Positions 53,820 through 64,000 of a stretch of 64,000 bases of DNA are shown here, piece by piece. Positions within the stretch are counted from its first letter, which is position 1, and every line of letters starts with the position of its first letter. Under the pieces are notes generated by a model. It worked only from the letters and a program-made list of their open reading frames with translations. It was not told the origin of the DNA and did no database searches. Source of the DNA: Cohaesibacter sp. ES.047 (GTDB taxonomy: Bacteria; Pseudomonadota; Alphaproteobacteria; Rhizobiales; Cohaesibacteraceae); NCBI RefSeq assembly GCF_900215505.1, contig NZ_LT907844.1, forward strand, positions 2,762,501 to 2,826,500, written 5' to 3'. The position numbers and the translations under genes are program-made.

Positions 53820-54736
53820 GTGACTATCTCGCGACCAAATGGTCGACGCGAGATCTGGTCTCTCCCTCCAATATGGCTGTGGCCGATGTTCTGACTGCCT
53901 ATGCAATTGAACATGCGCCAAGCACGGCCGACCCAGCAAGGGTGGGATATGCCATTGATGCACTGATGGGCTTTTGGGGCGAAAAGACCGTTGCAGAGGT
54001 CAAGAAAAACAATTGTCGCAAATATGCTGAAGAGCGCGGTGTTGCTGATGGGACAATTCGGCGTGAGTTGGGCGTTCTTCGCGCTGCTTTGAATTATTGT
54101 GAGCACGAGGAATATCTCCTCAAGGCTCCTGTTGTCCATCTGCCCAACAAGCCTTCTGGCCGCGATCGCTGGTTGACCCGAGAGGAAGTCGCCAAGCTCT
54201 TGAGAGTGGCACGCAAAAATCCAGAGACGAGGCACATTGCCAAGTTCATTCTGGTTGCGGTCTATACCGGCACCCGAAAAAGCGCCATCCTCAATCTCGG
54301 TTGGGAAAAGTCCGACTTTGCGGGTCATATCGATATCGAAAACGGAATTCTTTATCGTGCTGGCGCGAAGGAACGGCAAACCGACAAAGAACGCACGCCG
54401 GCCCGCTTGCCAAGACAGATTCTCTTGCACGCTCGACTTTGGCGCAAGAACAATCCGATCTGTGTGATTACCTATCGCGGTGAGAAGGTCAAGGACATCA
54501 AGACAGGCTGGGAGCGGATTTGCCGTGATGCAGCGATCACGGATGTCAATCGGCACACCTTGAAACATACGGCCATCACATGGGCTATGCGGAACCGCGC
54601 AACGCCTGCCGATGCAGCAAGCTTTTTTGCCACCTCTATCCGGACAATCGAGGAAACCTACCTCCATCACCATCCTGATTTTCAGGATTCGGCTGTCAGT
54701 GCAATGGAAGGGAATAACAAGAAGCCCAGGAAATAG
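53678..54736 (+). CDS. int: Tyrosine integrase of the island
   Basis: 352 residues: arm-binding N-terminus, SAM-like core-binding domain (about 60-150), and catalytic domain with AVYTGTRKSAILNL (first arginine), NRHTLKHTAITWAM (box II) and IRTIEETYLHHHPD (tyrosine). The second arginine of the H-x-x-R motif is lysine here, a variant seen in some alphaproteobacterial integrases. It is located beside the tRNA it inserts into. Confidence 0.9.
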   Translation: MPRRAKPPRLFLRERQGRSPVYVILDRGNETSTGYGPECSEEAEKFLSDYLATKWSTRDLVSPSNMAVADVLTAYAIEHAPSTADPARVGYAIDALMGFWGEKTVAEVKKNNCRKYAEERGVADGTIRRELGVLRAALNYCEHEEYLLKAPVVHLPNKPSGRDRWLTREEVAKLLRVARKNPETRHIAKFILVAVYTGTRKSAILNLGWEKSDFAGHIDIENGILYRAGAKERQTDKERTPARLPRQILLHARLWRKNNPICVITYRGEKVKDIKTGWERICRDAAITDVNRHTLKHTAITWAMRNRATPADAASFFATSIRTIEETYLHHHPDFQDSAVSAMEGNNKKPRK

Positions 54737-54751
54737 CGCGTTGTACCGGCG

Positions 54752-54777
54752 ATTTCATGGGCCATATCATGGGCGCA
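54752..54777. repeat. Right subterminal repeat, probable integrase arm site
   Basis: ATTTCATGGGCC, ATA, TCATGGGCGCA; partner of 21,311-21,335. It lies about 50 bp from attR. Confidence 0.65.
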
Positions 54778-54830
54778 ATCGAGGTGCTCCAGAGTTCTCT
54801 TTTTTAAGATTCTGTATTTGTTGAGGAAAT

Positions 54831-54908
<78 letters not shown>

Positions 54909-55200
54909 CTGACGCGTTCGGGTTCCGGTGTCATCGAGAGTGAGCCGTGTCGCCAAGGGTGACAAGTGGCTTCACCGTGTGTGACCGAGAAACAACACGC
55001 GCGGGATATGCCGGCTTTCTTAGCTGATGCAACGAGCCGGTGCAATCGAAAAGCGGACGAATTTTAAGCCTTTGTGCATATCGGTTCGCGCGCGGTGCAG
55101 GTGCATCGGACGGGAATGCCAAAGGAATGCCAACGCCCATTGGCCTTTTCCAAAGATTATGGCCTGCACAACATACCGGAGCCTTGGGCACAGCAAGCGT

Positions 55201-56991
55201 TCAAAGCGGCCAGAAGACTAGAATGGCCGGGACAGAAACTGCGATAATGAGGATTTCGAGCGGCAGTCCCATGCGCCAATAATCGCCGAATTTATAGCCA
55301 CCGGGGCCCATGATCAGCGTGTTGTTCTTATGCCCAATGGGGGTGAGGAAGGCGCAAGAGGCGGCAACCGCGACGGCCATCAGGAAAGGGTCGGGATTGA
55401 CGTTCAATCGGGACGCGATTTCCATGGCAATGGGAGCGGCAACGACCGCGGTGGCTGTGTTGTTGAGAACATCCGACAGGGTCATGGTGACAACCATCAG
55501 AATGGTGAGAATGATCGCGGGGGCAAATCCGTCGGTCAGGGACACGATGGACCCGGCAATGAGACTGGTGCCGCCTGAGTTCTCAAGGGCTGACCCCAAG
55601 GGGATCATTGATCCCAACAGCACGACGACCGGCCATTCGATGGTGTCATAGAGCTCCCGGATGGGCACGATCTTGAGCAGGGCATAGAGCACGACAACCG
55701 CTGCAAGGGCCACAGGCAGATACACGAAGCCAAAGCTGGCAGCAAGGATTGCGGCGGCAAAGAGCCCCACAGCAAGACCCGCGCGGCCATGCTGGGTGAG
55801 AGACAGGCCACGATTGGCCAGCGGCAGGCAGCCCAACCACCGAACCGTATCGGCCAGCGCTCCGGATGGGCCGAGCAGGAGCAGGACGTCACCAGGCTGG
55901 ATCTGTTCCTTGCGCACCCGATGATAGACACGGCGGCCCTGGCGGGAGATGCCAAGCAGGGTCACATTGCGCCGCGAGAGCAGGCGCAAAGACATCGATG
56001 AGCGATCAACAATCCGGGCATCGGCTGGCACGACACATTCCATGAGTTCCATACCGTTTGCCGCTGCGGGCGCTTCCGACGGCTTGCGCTCATAGCCAAG
56101 ACTGAGAGAGCCGACGAATTTGTCGATCTGCTCAGGCCCAGCTTCGAGCACCAGAATATCCTTGGCCTTCAGCTCGATATTGCGGCTGCTGCCGGCGAGA
56201 CGGCGGCCATTACGGATGACCCCTAGAACGGCAACGTCATGCTCTTCGGTCGCCGCATCCAGATCCTTTACAAATTGGCCCAGAGCTTCGCTGTCCTCTG
56301 TGACGACCACCTCGGCGATATATTTGCCGATTTCGAACAGTTCCTGGGTTTCGTCGCGTCTGGCCGACGCTCCGGGTATCAGACGCCAGCCGACAAGGGC
56401 AACGAACAGCGTGCCGATAACGGCTGCAACCAGTCCCACGGGGGCAAAGTCGAACATCGAGAACGGCTCTCCCAGCTGTTCACCACGGAAGGAGGCGATG
56501 ATGATATTGGGCGGTGTGCCGATCAACGTGATCATGCCGCCCAGAATGGTGCAGAAGGCGAGGGGCATGAGGGTGAGTGATGGGCTGCGGCCGGACTTTT
56601 GCGAAGCCTGAATGTCAACCGGCATGAGGAGCGCCAGAGCCGCGACATTGTTCATGATCGCGCTGAGAAGGCCGCCAATTGCTCCGATGATGGAGACGTG
56701 GCTCTGCAGTGAACGGTCAGCATCGACCACCAGCGTCGTGATTCTGTCAACGGCACCGGAGAGCACCAGTCCGCGCGAGACCACCAAAACCAACGCCACG
56801 ATCATGGTTGCCGGATGGCCAAAACCCGAAAAAGCCTCTTCCTTTGGGACAAGGCCCAGCAACAGCGCGATCACCAGAGCGCCAAAGGCGACGAGATCAT
56901 AACGGACACGCCCCCACAGCAGCATGGCAAAGACGAGGCCAAACAGGCAGAAAAGGGAAATCTGGTCGAAGGTGAGTGTTGGGGCGGTCAT
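55201..56991 (-). CDS. SLC13/ArsB-type permease with two TrkA-C domains
   Basis: 596 residues from the ATG at 56,991; a longer frame upstream has no support. About 11 hydrophobic segments in two halves (SALLSAIMNNVAALALL and VLNNTATAVVAAPIAM are the paired hairpin motifs with NNxA/T). Between them are two cytosolic RCK/TrkA-C domains (EVVVTEDSEALGQF..., CVVPADARIVDRS...). GTPPNIIIAS is a DASS family motif. It likely carries sodium with sulfate, dicarboxylate or a similar anion. The substrate is not clear. Confidence 0.88.
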   Translation of the reverse strand: MTAPTLTFDQISLFCLFGLVFAMLLWGRVRYDLVAFGALVIALLLGLVPKEEAFSGFGHPATMIVALVLVVSRGLVLSGAVDRITTLVVDADRSLQSHVSIIGAIGGLLSAIMNNVAALALLMPVDIQASQKSGRSPSLTLMPLAFCTILGGMITLIGTPPNIIIASFRGEQLGEPFSMFDFAPVGLVAAVIGTLFVALVGWRLIPGASARRDETQELFEIGKYIAEVVVTEDSEALGQFVKDLDAATEEHDVAVLGVIRNGRRLAGSSRNIELKAKDILVLEAGPEQIDKFVGSLSLGYERKPSEAPAAANGMELMECVVPADARIVDRSSMSLRLLSRRNVTLLGISRQGRRVYHRVRKEQIQPGDVLLLLGPSGALADTVRWLGCLPLANRGLSLTQHGRAGLAVGLFAAAILAASFGFVYLPVALAAVVVLYALLKIVPIRELYDTIEWPVVVLLGSMIPLGSALENSGGTSLIAGSIVSLTDGFAPAIILTILMVVTMTLSDVLNNTATAVVAAPIAMEIASRLNVNPDPFLMAVAVAASCAFLTPIGHKNNTLIMGPGGYKFGDYWRMGLPLEILIIAVSVPAILVFWPL

Positions 56992-57168
56992 AAATACAAC
57001 TTTTTCAACGAGGGCAATTCCCGGTACTGTATCCATGCGCCGCGCCGCTGACCAGTCCCGTCTTGCCAATCCGGTTTCGCTTGGCCTGTGAGATCGATCT
57101 TGTCTCGAAGCATTCTGTGTTGCTAAATTGGCCAAATAACAAATTCCGTATAAAGGAGGGCTGGTTCG

Positions 57169-57552
57169 ATGATAAAGGGGCGCTGTGACTGTGGGCATGT
57201 GCAGTTCGAGGTTGATGCCGTAAGGGAGAGCGTCACGATTTGTCATTGCAGCCAGTGCAGACGGACCAGTGGTCATCTCTGGGCGTCGACGCATGCCCCG
57301 TTTGACAGCTTGCGCTTTACCGCAGATGAAGGCTTGCGCTGGTATGAATCCTCTGATTGGGCCAAGCGCGGCTTTTGTGGCCATTGCGGGTCTTCGCTGT
57401 TCTACCGGATGAATGACGAAGATGGCATCGGCATTGCGGCTGGGTGCCTTGACCTGCCAACCAACCTTCATGTCAGCAAGCATATTTTCGTGAAGGACAA
57501 GGGGGATTATTATGACATTGCCGACGGTGCGCAGCAGATCGAGCGCTATTGA
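57169..57552 (+). CDS. GFA-family (CENP-V/Mss4-like) zinc protein
   Basis: 127 residues with the GFA zinc pattern: GRCDCGHVQFEV, ICHCSQCRRTSGHLW and FCGHCGSSLFYR. Family members form glutathione adducts with formaldehyde or other aldehydes, and many have unknown roles. AAAGGAGGGC precedes the ATG. It is followed 18 bp later by a GNAT gene, probably co-transcribed. Confidence 0.88.
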   Translation: MIKGRCDCGHVQFEVDAVRESVTICHCSQCRRTSGHLWASTHAPFDSLRFTADEGLRWYESSDWAKRGFCGHCGSSLFYRMNDEDGIGIAAGCLDLPTNLHVSKHIFVKDKGDYYDIADGAQQIERY

Positions 57553-57570
57553 CCGCTCTGCTTTGGTCTC

Positions 57571-58302
57571 GTGACCTGTCCAACCAATAAACAAGAAACA
57601 ATAAAAGGTATTTCGATTTTGACTGATCAGGATTTGAGCCAATGGTCCGCCCGCGACTGGCCTCCCAACACGGTGCTGGCGGGGCGCTATGTTCGCCTTG
57701 AACCGCTGGATGCAGACCGACATGGCGCCGAGCTGTTTGCTGCGTCCAATGTGACGGACAAGGAAGAAAAGTTCAGGTGGCTGTTCGAAGGCCCGCCCTC
57801 GGACGAAGCGTCATTCATCGAGTGGACGCGGCGGGAAGCCGCGCGGCGTGACTGCTTGCCCTATGCGGTGATTGACTTGGAAAGTGGCCAGGTTGCCGGG
57901 CGCCAGTCGTTGATGCGCATTGATGTCAACAACGGGGGCATCGAGATTGGCGCGATCTATTGGGGGCCGCGCATCGCGCGCAGACAAGGGGCAACCGAGG
58001 CGGTCTACCTCTTCATGAAGCATGTCTTCGAGGATCTGGGGTATCGTCGCTTTGAGTGGAAGTGTCACAATGACAACACGCCATCCAAACGGGCTGCCGA
58101 GCGTTTCGGCTTTACCTATGAGGGTCTGTTTCGCCAGCACATGGTCATCAAGGGCAAGAGCCGGGATACGGCATGGTACTCAATCATCGACAAGGAATGG
58201 CCGGAGTTGAAAGCTGGCTTCGAGGCTTGGCTGGATCTGGCCAACTTTGACGATCAGGGTGGTCAGCGCCGCGGGCTTTCGGCCTATCTTGATCGGACCT
58301 GA
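57571..58302 (+). CDS. GNAT acetyltransferase (RimJ/RimL-like)
   Basis: 243 residues from GTG; a TTG at 57,619 with AAAGGT upstream is a possible true start. Acetyltransferase features: LAGRYVRLEPLD, PYAVIDLESGQVAGRQSL, GAIYWGPRIARRQGATEAV (acetyl-CoA loop region) and CHNDNTPSKRAAERFGF. Relatives acetylate protein N-termini or small amines. It is convergent with the HAD gene, with only 13 bp between stops. Confidence 0.87.
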   Translation: MTCPTNKQETIKGISILTDQDLSQWSARDWPPNTVLAGRYVRLEPLDADRHGAELFAASNVTDKEEKFRWLFEGPPSDEASFIEWTRREAARRDCLPYAVIDLESGQVAGRQSLMRIDVNNGGIEIGAIYWGPRIARRQGATEAVYLFMKHVFEDLGYRRFEWKCHNDNTPSKRAAERFGFTYEGLFRQHMVIKGKSRDTAWYSIIDKEWPELKAGFEAWLDLANFDDQGGQRRGLSAYLDRT

Positions 58303-58315
58303 TGCATCCAGAGCA

Positions 58316-59011
58316 TCAGGGTGTCAGCGTCTCAACAAGAGCGGGCAATTCGGCAAGGGCGGCAATCCGGCGATAGCGCGGGTGAGCAATCGGCTCGTCA
58401 ACATGCTCATGCGCCCATGTCAGATCGTGCGGGACGAAGACCGCCCAGCCACCAACCTCCAGCACCGGAGTGATGTCCGACTTCAGCGAGTTCCCTACCA
58501 TCAGGATTTCGTCCGCGCAGACGCTGTGTTGCGAGAAAATGCGCTCGTAGGCGTGAGTGGATTTTTCCGCCAGAATTTCGATGGTGTCGAACTTTTCTGC
58601 AAGACCTGACTGCGCAATCTTGCGCTCCTGATCAAACAGGTCGCCCTTGGTGATCAGCCACAATTGATAGTCCTCGGCGAGGGCATCAAGGGTCTGCTCG
58701 GCACCGGGTATCAACTCGATGGGATGGGCCAGGAGGCTCTTGCCTATAGCAAGGATTGCGCCGATGGATTGTGTGGAGATATCCCCTCTGGTGACCTCAA
58801 GCGCCGTTTCAATCATCGACAGCATGAAGCCCTTGATGCCATAGCCATATAGCTCAAGATTTCGTTTTTCGGCTGCCAGCAGTTTTTCTTCGAGATGATC
58901 GCTCTCGGCGTGGTCGGACAACAGACGATGAAACTCGTTCTCTGTCAGGCGGTAGAATTGCTCATTTTCCCAAAGCGTGTCATCGGCATCGAAGGCGATC
59001 ACTTTGATCAT
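58316..59011 (-). CDS. HAD-superfamily hydrolase
   Basis: 231 residues from the ATG at 59,011 (MIKVIAFDADDTLWENE); a longer frame upstream is not needed. Motif I is DADDTLW with the nucleophile aspartate; motif II LWLITKGD; motif III lysine in AEKSTHAYERI; motif IV MVGNSLKSDI. It is a phosphatase of small metabolites, exact substrate unknown. The inserted helical cap (about residues 18-90) is of the C1 type. Confidence 0.87.
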   Translation of the reverse strand: MIKVIAFDADDTLWENEQFYRLTENEFHRLLSDHAESDHLEEKLLAAEKRNLELYGYGIKGFMLSMIETALEVTRGDISTQSIGAILAIGKSLLAHPIELIPGAEQTLDALAEDYQLWLITKGDLFDQERKIAQSGLAEKFDTIEILAEKSTHAYERIFSQHSVCADEILMVGNSLKSDITPVLEVGGWAVFVPHDLTWAHEHVDEPIAHPRYRRIAALAELPALVETLTP

Positions 59012-59243
59012 GGTGCTTGGTATCCCGTTTGCCAAGGTGCTGAAATGTGTCCAGCGCTTTCCTGTCCATGCCTCAAGTCTATACTGCCCATGCGAGGATA
59101 AGGAGATCGACAATAGGCTTGTCCCTGTGGAGTGAGCCGACGCTTTATTGGCGATTTATGTCTGTCTGTCCAAGGCATCTGGCAGGTCCGCGCGTAAGAA
59201 GCCGTGACGGGATAAAGTCGGTCGGTCCTGCTCCAATCGATGC

Positions 59244-59277
59244 AAAAAAGCCCCGGTCGGGCTGTGCCGACCGAGGC
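59244..59277 (-). terminator. Terminator of secA
   Basis: On the minus strand, GCCTCGGTCGG pairs with CCGACCGGGGC and TTTTTT follows, 25 bp after the secA stop. Confidence 0.88.
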
Positions 59278-59301
59278 TGCAATCTGGATCAAGGACTAAG
59301 C

Positions 59302-61980
59302 TTAGCTCAGTTTGCCGTGGCAATGTTTGTATTTCTTGCCAGAGCCGCAAGGGCAGGGGGCGTTGCGCGGCACTTTGCCAAAGGCGCCGTCCTGTCCGTC
59401 TGCAGCATCGCCCGATGCGACATTCTCGCCTGTGTCCGGGTCAATGCGCTGCTCGTGCATTTCAGGCATTTCGGGGCGCTCGAACGGGTTCGGTTCTTCC
59501 TGACGCAATTGCACATGGGCAAGCTGCTGGGTGACCATCCGTCTGAGATTGACAAGCAGGGCCTGGAAAAGCTCAAAACTCTCGGTCTTGTATTCCTGCA
59601 GCGGATCACGCTGCCCGTAGCCACGATAGCCGATGACGTTGCGCAGGTGATCAAGCGCCACCAGATGCTCTCGCCACAGATGATCGAGGATCTGCAACAG
59701 AATCGATTTTTCCACCTGACGCATCAGGTCAGGGGTGAAATTGGCGGTCTTGGCGGCGGATGCCTCGTCAGCAGCCTTTTTCAACCGGTCGAGGATTTCC
59801 TCGTCGGCGATGCCTTCCTCTGCGGCCCAGTCCTTGACCGGCACGTCGAGATTGAGAATTTCCTGCACTTCGTCATGCAGACCTTCAACGTCCCACTGCT
59901 CGGCATAGGCCTTGGGCGGGATGTGCTTGGCGACGATGTCCTCGATGACCTCGTGACGCATGTCCAAAACGGTTTCAACAACGCTGGCATCCTTCATCAG
60001 ATCGATGCGCTGGTCGAAAATGACCTTTCGCTGATCGTTCATGACGTCATCAAATTTCAGCAGGTTCTTACGAATGTCGAAGTTGCGTGCCTCAACCTTT
60101 TTCTGTGCTTTTTCTAGAGCCTTGTTGATCCACGGATGGATAATGGCTTCGCCTTCCTTCAGGCCGAGCTTGGTCAGCATGCCGTCCATGCGCTCGGAGC
60201 CGAAGATGCGCATCAGGTCATCTTCGAGCGAGAGGAAGAATTTGGAGCGTCCCGGGTCACCCTGACGACCGGAACGACCGCGCAACTGGTTGTCGATGCG
60301 ACGGCTTTCGTGGCGCTCGGTGCCAATCACGAACAGACCGCCCGCCTTGATGGCAACTTGCTTCTTGGCTTCGATGTCGGCCTTGATTTCATCGATCATC
60401 TTGGTGCGGGCCTCGCCTTCCAGCTCCGCGGGCACTTCCTGAGAAATGCGCATGTCGAGGTTGCCGCCAAGCTGGATATCGGTGCCGCGACCGGCCATGT
60501 TCGTGGCAATGGTGACAGCTCCGGGCGCACCTGCCTGCGCAATGATAACGGCTTCCTGTTCGTGGAAGCGGGCGTTCAGGACCTGATGCTCGACCTTTGC
60601 CTTCTTGAGCTTGGCGCTCAGCTCCTCTGAGCGTTCGATGGAGGTTGTGCCAACCAGCATGGGCTGGCCACTCTCGGAACATTCCTTGATCAGGGTGACA
60701 AGGGCGTCATCCTTTTCTCGGGTGGTGCGATAGACTTCGTCATCATCATCGACGCGCTGGACCGGCAGGTTGGTCGGAACGTCGAGCACTTCGAGATTGT
60801 AGATGTCTGCCAGTTCTTCCGCTTCGGTCAGCGCCGTACCGGTCATGCCCGAAAGCTTGTTGTAGAGACGGAAGTAGTTCTGGAAGGTGACGGAGGCAAG
60901 GGTCTGGTTTTCCGGCTGGATCGACACGCGCTCCTTGGCCTCGAGCGCCTGATGCAAACCTTCGGAATAGCGACGCCCTTCCATCATGCGGCCAGTGAAC
61001 TCATCGATGATCACGACCTGATCGTTCTTGACGATGTAATCCTTGTCGCGGGCAAAAAGCTTGTGGGCGCGCAGGGCCTGATTGAGATGATGAACGATGG
61101 TCACATTCTCGATGTCGTAAAGCGTTTCGCCCTGCAACATGCCTGCTTCCTTGAGAATCTGCTCAATGAACTCGGTGCCGTCTTCGGTAAAGGTTGAGGA
61201 CTTGGCTTTTTCGTCGATCTCGTAATGCTCTGCCGACAGGCTCGGGATGAAGGCATCAATCTTGGTGTAGAGTTCGGACTTGTCATCCAGCGGACCGGAA
61301 ATGATCAGCGGGGTCCGCGCTTCATCGACGAGAATCGAGTCGACCTCATCGACAATCGCGAAATTGTGTCCGCGCTGAACCATATGGTCGAGCTCGTATT
61401 TCATGTTGTCGCGCAGATAGTCAAAGCCGAATTCGTTGTTGGTCCCGTAGGTGATGTCTGCGTCATAAGCGGCCTTGCGGTCACCATCTTCGATGCCGTG
61501 AATGATGACACCGGTGGTCATGCCAAGGAATTTGTAGACCTGCCCCATCCATTCGGCATCGCGTTTGGCCAGATAGTCGTTGACCGTGACCACATGCACG
61601 CCCTTGCCTTCAAGGGCATTGAGATAGGCAGCCAGCGTCGCCACGAGGGTTTTACCCTCACCGGTACGCATTTCCGCGATGGCGCCATCATTGAGCACCA
61701 TGCCGCCGATCAACTGCACATCGTAATGGCGCTGTCCAAGAGACCGCTTTGCAGCTTCGCGCACTGTAGCAAAGGCCGGGACCAGAAGATCCTGAAGTTT
61801 TGTTCCGTCTGCCAACTGCTGGCGAAACTCGGCGGTCTTGTTGCGCAAGTCTTCATCGGAGAGCTTGGAAACCTCATCCTCCAGTGCATTGATCGCTGCG
61901 ACTGTCGGGTGATATCCCTTGATACGGCGATCATTTGCCGTACCGAAAACTTTGCGAGCGATGGCTCCAAGACCGACCAT
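59302..61980 (-). CDS. secA: Protein translocase ATPase SecA
   Basis: 892 residues, full length for the alphaproteobacterial protein. Motifs in order: [19 protein letters not shown] (Walker A), [19 protein letters not shown] (DEAD box), [25 protein letters not shown] and [10 protein letters not shown] (helicase motifs). The C-terminal zinc finger [15 protein letters not shown] binds SecB. It drives preproteins through SecYEG. Divergent from the parvulin gene, it is part of the conserved secA-ppi-argJ block of Hyphomicrobiales. Confidence 0.97.
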   Translation of the reverse strand: MVGLGAIARKVFGTANDRRIKGYHPTVAAINALEDEVSKLSDEDLRNKTAEFRQQLADGTKLQDLLVPAFATVREAAKRSLGQRHYDVQLIGGMVLNDGAIAEMRTGEGKTLVATLAAYLNALEGKGVHVVTVNDYLAKRDAEWMGQVYKFLGMTTGVIIHGIEDGDRKAAYDADITYGTNNEFGFDYLRDNMKYELDHMVQRGHNFAIVDEVDSILVDEARTPLIISGPLDDKSELYTKIDAFIPSLSAEHYEIDEKAKSSTFTEDGTEFIEQILKEAGMLQGETLYDIENVTIVHHLNQALRAHKLFARDKDYIVKNDQVVIIDEFTGRMMEGRRYSEGLHQALEAKERVSIQPENQTLASVTFQNYFRLYNKLSGMTGTALTEAEELADIYNLEVLDVPTNLPVQRVDDDDEVYRTTREKDDALVTLIKECSESGQPMLVGTTSIERSEELSAKLKKAKVEHQVLNARFHEQEAVIIAQAGAPGAVTIATNMAGRGTDIQLGGNLDMRISQEVPAELEGEARTKMIDEIKADIEAKKQVAIKAGGLFVIGTERHESRRIDNQLRGRSGRQGDPGRSKFFLSLEDDLMRIFGSERMDGMLTKLGLKEGEAIIHPWINKALEKAQKKVEARNFDIRKNLLKFDDVMNDQRKVIFDQRIDLMKDASVVETVLDMRHEVIEDIVAKHIPPKAYAEQWDVEGLHDEVQEILNLDVPVKDWAAEEGIADEEILDRLKKAADEASAAKTANFTPDLMRQVEKSILLQILDHLWREHLVALDHLRNVIGYRGYGQRDPLQEYKTESFELFQALLVNLRRMVTQQLAHVQLRQEEPNPFERPEMPEMHEQRIDPDTGENVASGDAADGQDGAFGKVPRNAPCPCGSGKKYKHCHGKLS

Positions 61981-62255
61981 TGACCGGATCCTTCCTCTTT
62001 ACTGCCGCCACAAGAAAATTGTGACCGTCATATTTGTAACGCAATTGCGGCAAGACTAGCTGAACAGGTTGTGCCAGTCCCGAAATGAATGGTGGCTGTC
62101 AACAGGCCATGTGCCCATTTGGTAACAAACAACTCGGCAGAGAGATAAGATTGGGTCAATGCCTTGTCAACGCCAAGTATCGCAGGTAGGTCACCTGTGA
62201 GGGCAGTTTTTATGCGATTTTCGTTCCGAAGTGAACAAACATAGGAAAGATACAG

Positions 62256-63080
62256 ATGGTTCGAACCATTATTACCCGGTCTGCTATGGCCGCCATGACG
62301 TCTCTTCTGGTGCTCGGTGCAGCCGGTGCGGTTCACGCCCAGGACACCAAGAAAGAGACAGTTCTTGCCACCGTGAACGGTGAGGACGTCACCAGCAGCG
62401 AAATGGCTTTCATCGAAGATGAAATCGGTGCGCGCCTTGGTAAGCTGCCTCCCGAGCAGAAGCAGCAGCGTATGCTCAGTTTCCTCATCGACCTCAAGCT
62501 TGTGGCTGAAGAAGCCGAAAAGCAGGGCCTTGATGAGAATGATCGTTTCAAGAAACAGATGGATTTCTTGCGGCTTCGTGCGCTGCAGAATGAGTTTTTC
62601 CGCTCCAACATCGACGAAGCCATCACCGATGAAAAGCTGAAAGAAGCCTATGACGCCGAGATCGGTTCAGCTCCGGTCCGCATGCAGGTCAAGGCACGGC
62701 ACATCCTCCTTGAGGATGAAGACGCAGCCAAGGACGTGATCAAGGAACTCGATGAGGGCAAGGATTTCGTCGAACTGGCGAAAGAGAAATCCACCGGCCC
62801 ATCGGCCACCAACGGCGGTGATCTTGGCTTTTTCGGTCAGGGCCAAATGGTTCCGCCGTTTGAGGCTGCTGCCTTTGCGCTTGAAAAGGGTGCCTACACC
62901 AAGGAACCGGTCAAGACCCAGTTTGGCTGGCACGTTATTTTGGCTGAAGACAAGCGCGAGCAGCCAAAGCCCAGCTTCGATCAGGTTCGGGATCAGCTGC
63001 GCACCGTGCTTGCCCAGAAAATGTTTGCCGAAAAGCTTGCCGAGCTGAAAGCCAAAGCAAAGGTTGAGCCGGTGAAGTAA
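62256..63080 (+). CDS. Secreted parvulin-type peptidyl-prolyl isomerase
   Basis: 274 residues. A signal peptide (about residues 1-28, ending VHAQ) is followed by a SurA-like N-terminal chaperone segment and a parvulin domain: QVKARHILLEDEDAAKDV, STGPSATNGGDLGFFGQGQMVPPF and VKTQFGWHVILAED. It folds outer-membrane and periplasmic proteins. AGGAAAGATACAG precedes the ATG. Between this gene and argJ lies a strong terminator. Confidence 0.92.
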   Translation: MVRTIITRSAMAAMTSLLVLGAAGAVHAQDTKKETVLATVNGEDVTSSEMAFIEDEIGARLGKLPPEQKQQRMLSFLIDLKLVAEEAEKQGLDENDRFKKQMDFLRLRALQNEFFRSNIDEAITDEKLKEAYDAEIGSAPVRMQVKARHILLEDEDAAKDVIKELDEGKDFVELAKEKSTGPSATNGGDLGFFGQGQMVPPFEAAAFALEKGAYTKEPVKTQFGWHVILAEDKREQPKPSFDQVRDQLRTVLAQKMFAEKLAELKAKAKVEPVK

Positions 63081-63142
63081 CGGCGACAAGTACGGTTGTA
63101 TTTCCTTCAAAAAGACGCTGGAATTTACGACCGTAGCGGTAT

Positions 63143-63201
63143 AAGGAGAGAAACCGTTCACCGGATCAATCGAGCCGGTGGGGCGACGTTTCTCTCCTTT
63201 T
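63143..63201 (+). terminator. Terminator after the parvulin gene
   Basis: AAGGAGAGAAAC pairs with GTTTCTCTCCTT, an inner CACCGG/CCGGTG stem adds to it, and TTTT follows. It lies 20 bp before argJ. Confidence 0.82.
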
Positions 63202-63222
63202 GAATTTTGAAGGACACCCAAA

Positions 63223-64000
63223 ATGGATCTCAAACCCTCTCCCTTTGCGCCAGATGACTATCCTGAACTGGAGTCAATCGACGGCTTTCGGCTTGGCGTC
63301 GCCGCGACCGGTGTAAAGTACAAGGGGCGCGACGATCTTCTGGTCGTCTCCATGGACGAGGGAACCAGTGTTGCCGGGGTTTTCACCAAATCCAAATGCC
63401 CGTCTGCGCCGGTTGACTGGTGCAAGCGCCATGCGGGCAATGGCTCAGCCCGCGCGCTGGTCATCAATGCCTCCAATGCCAACGCCTTCACCGGTTCTGC
63501 TGGCGATGCCACGACGCTTGCCACGGCGGATGCGGCAGCCAAGGCACTTGGCGTGCAATCGTCGGAAATCTTTCTCGCCTCCACCGGCGTGATTGGCGAG
63601 CCGCTTGATCCGGCCCCCATTGTTGCTCATTTCGACGCGCTTTTTGATGAGACCAAGACCGACGCCTCCTATCTGGATGCGGCGCGGGCCATCATGACGA
63701 CGGACACCTTCCCCAAGATGGCCACAGCGACCGTCGATATCGACGGCATCGATGTAACCCTATGCGGCATTGCCAAGGGCTCGGGCATGATTGCGCCGGA
63801 TATGGCAACCATGCTCAGTTTTGTCTTCACCGACGCGCCAATCGCGCCGGGAATGCTGCAGCATATGCTGTCCACCCATGTCGAGACCTCCTTCAATGCG
63901 ATCACGGTCGATAGCGACACGTCGACATCGGACACCTTGATGGTGTTTGCATCTGGAGCGGCCAGCAAACGCGGCTGTCCTGAGATTTCCCGCATCACGG
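63223..64000 (+). CDS. argJ: Bifunctional ornithine acetyltransferase/N-acetylglutamate synthase ArgJ, 5' part
   Basis: 259 residues visible; the gene runs off the right edge. GFRLGVAATGVKYKGRDDL, AGVFTKSKCPSAPVDWC, ALVINASNANAFTG, IFLASTGVIGEPL and CGIAKGSGMIAPDMATMLSF are ArgJ hallmarks. The last includes the ATML autocleavage site, whose threonine becomes the catalytic N-terminus of the beta chain. The enzyme recycles the acetyl group in arginine synthesis. AAGGACACCC precedes the ATG. Confidence 0.95.
   Translation, partial: MDLKPSPFAPDDYPELESIDGFRLGVAATGVKYKGRDDLLVVSMDEGTSVAGVFTKSKCPSAPVDWCKRHAGNGSARALVINASNANAFTGSAGDATTLATADAAAKALGVQSSEIFLASTGVIGEPLDPAPIVAHFDALFDETKTDASYLDAARAIMTTDTFPKMATATVDIDGIDVTLCGIAKGSGMIAPDMATMLSFVFTDAPIAPGMLQHMLSTHVETSFNAITVDSDTSTSDTLMVFASGAASKRGCPEISRIT

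Noticed and set aside
59047-60117. Long plus-strand open frame opposite secA
   Set aside because: It is antisense to a highly conserved gene with correct codon pattern; no ribosome-binding site and no recognisable domain.

Overview
The window looks like chromosome of an alphaproteobacterium, probably of the order Hyphomicrobiales. The right end carries a normal housekeeping block: secA, a secreted parvulin-type prolyl isomerase and argJ, with an SLC13 permease, a GFA-family enzyme, a GNAT acetyltransferase and a HAD hydrolase. Promoters matching the alphaproteobacterial general-stress sigma factor EcfG (GGAAC-N16/17-CGTT) lie in the left third. A closer placement, for example near Cohaesibacter, is only a guess.

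Layout. 1-21,180 is an insertion-sequence graveyard. IS66, IS5 (two copies sharing one internal deletion), IS630 (an old remnant and a fresh copy), IS110, IS30 and IS21 sit among surviving or broken cargo. The cargo is a truncated GGDEF gene, an L-fucose-isomerase-like gene, a DJ-1/nuclease deletion chimera, and a stress cluster (PAP2 phosphatase, truncated membrane gene, DUF3008 protein, CAP protein, AI-2E transporter, PRC-barrel protein). A two-gene PQQ glucose dehydrogenase whose 3' end was cut off by an IS, and a LacI regulator, complete this part.

21,183-54,879 is an integrative island inserted in a tRNA-Arg(CCG) gene. A 49-bp direct repeat of the tRNA 3' end marks both ends. A tyrosine integrase with an overlapping excisionase-like gene lies beside the intact tRNA, and a second sequence repeat lies just inside each end. 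The cargo is largely defence and stability genes. These are a UDG-like/HTH/exonuclease operon, HipBA, several decayed toxin-antitoxin remnants, a 5-methylcytosine methyltransferase with Vsr, and a tightly coupled operon. That operon encodes an ankyrin-sigma factor protein, a MORC/GHKL ATPase, a Z1 ATPase, a PD-(D/E)XK protein, an AIPR protein and an HNH nuclease. It is followed by an HTH gene, two tandem large tyrosine recombinases and PemK-like genes. Fresh IS630, IS21 and IS256 copies interrupt three of these genes.

The most interesting element is the MORC/Z1/AIPR operon. Its first gene appears to have been one ~750-residue ankyrin-repeat plus sigma-70 protein before IS630 split it. This suggests a defence system that carries its own transcription-initiation factor. 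Many genes in the window carry in-frame stops or junctions, so the region is evolving fast by transposition and deletion.
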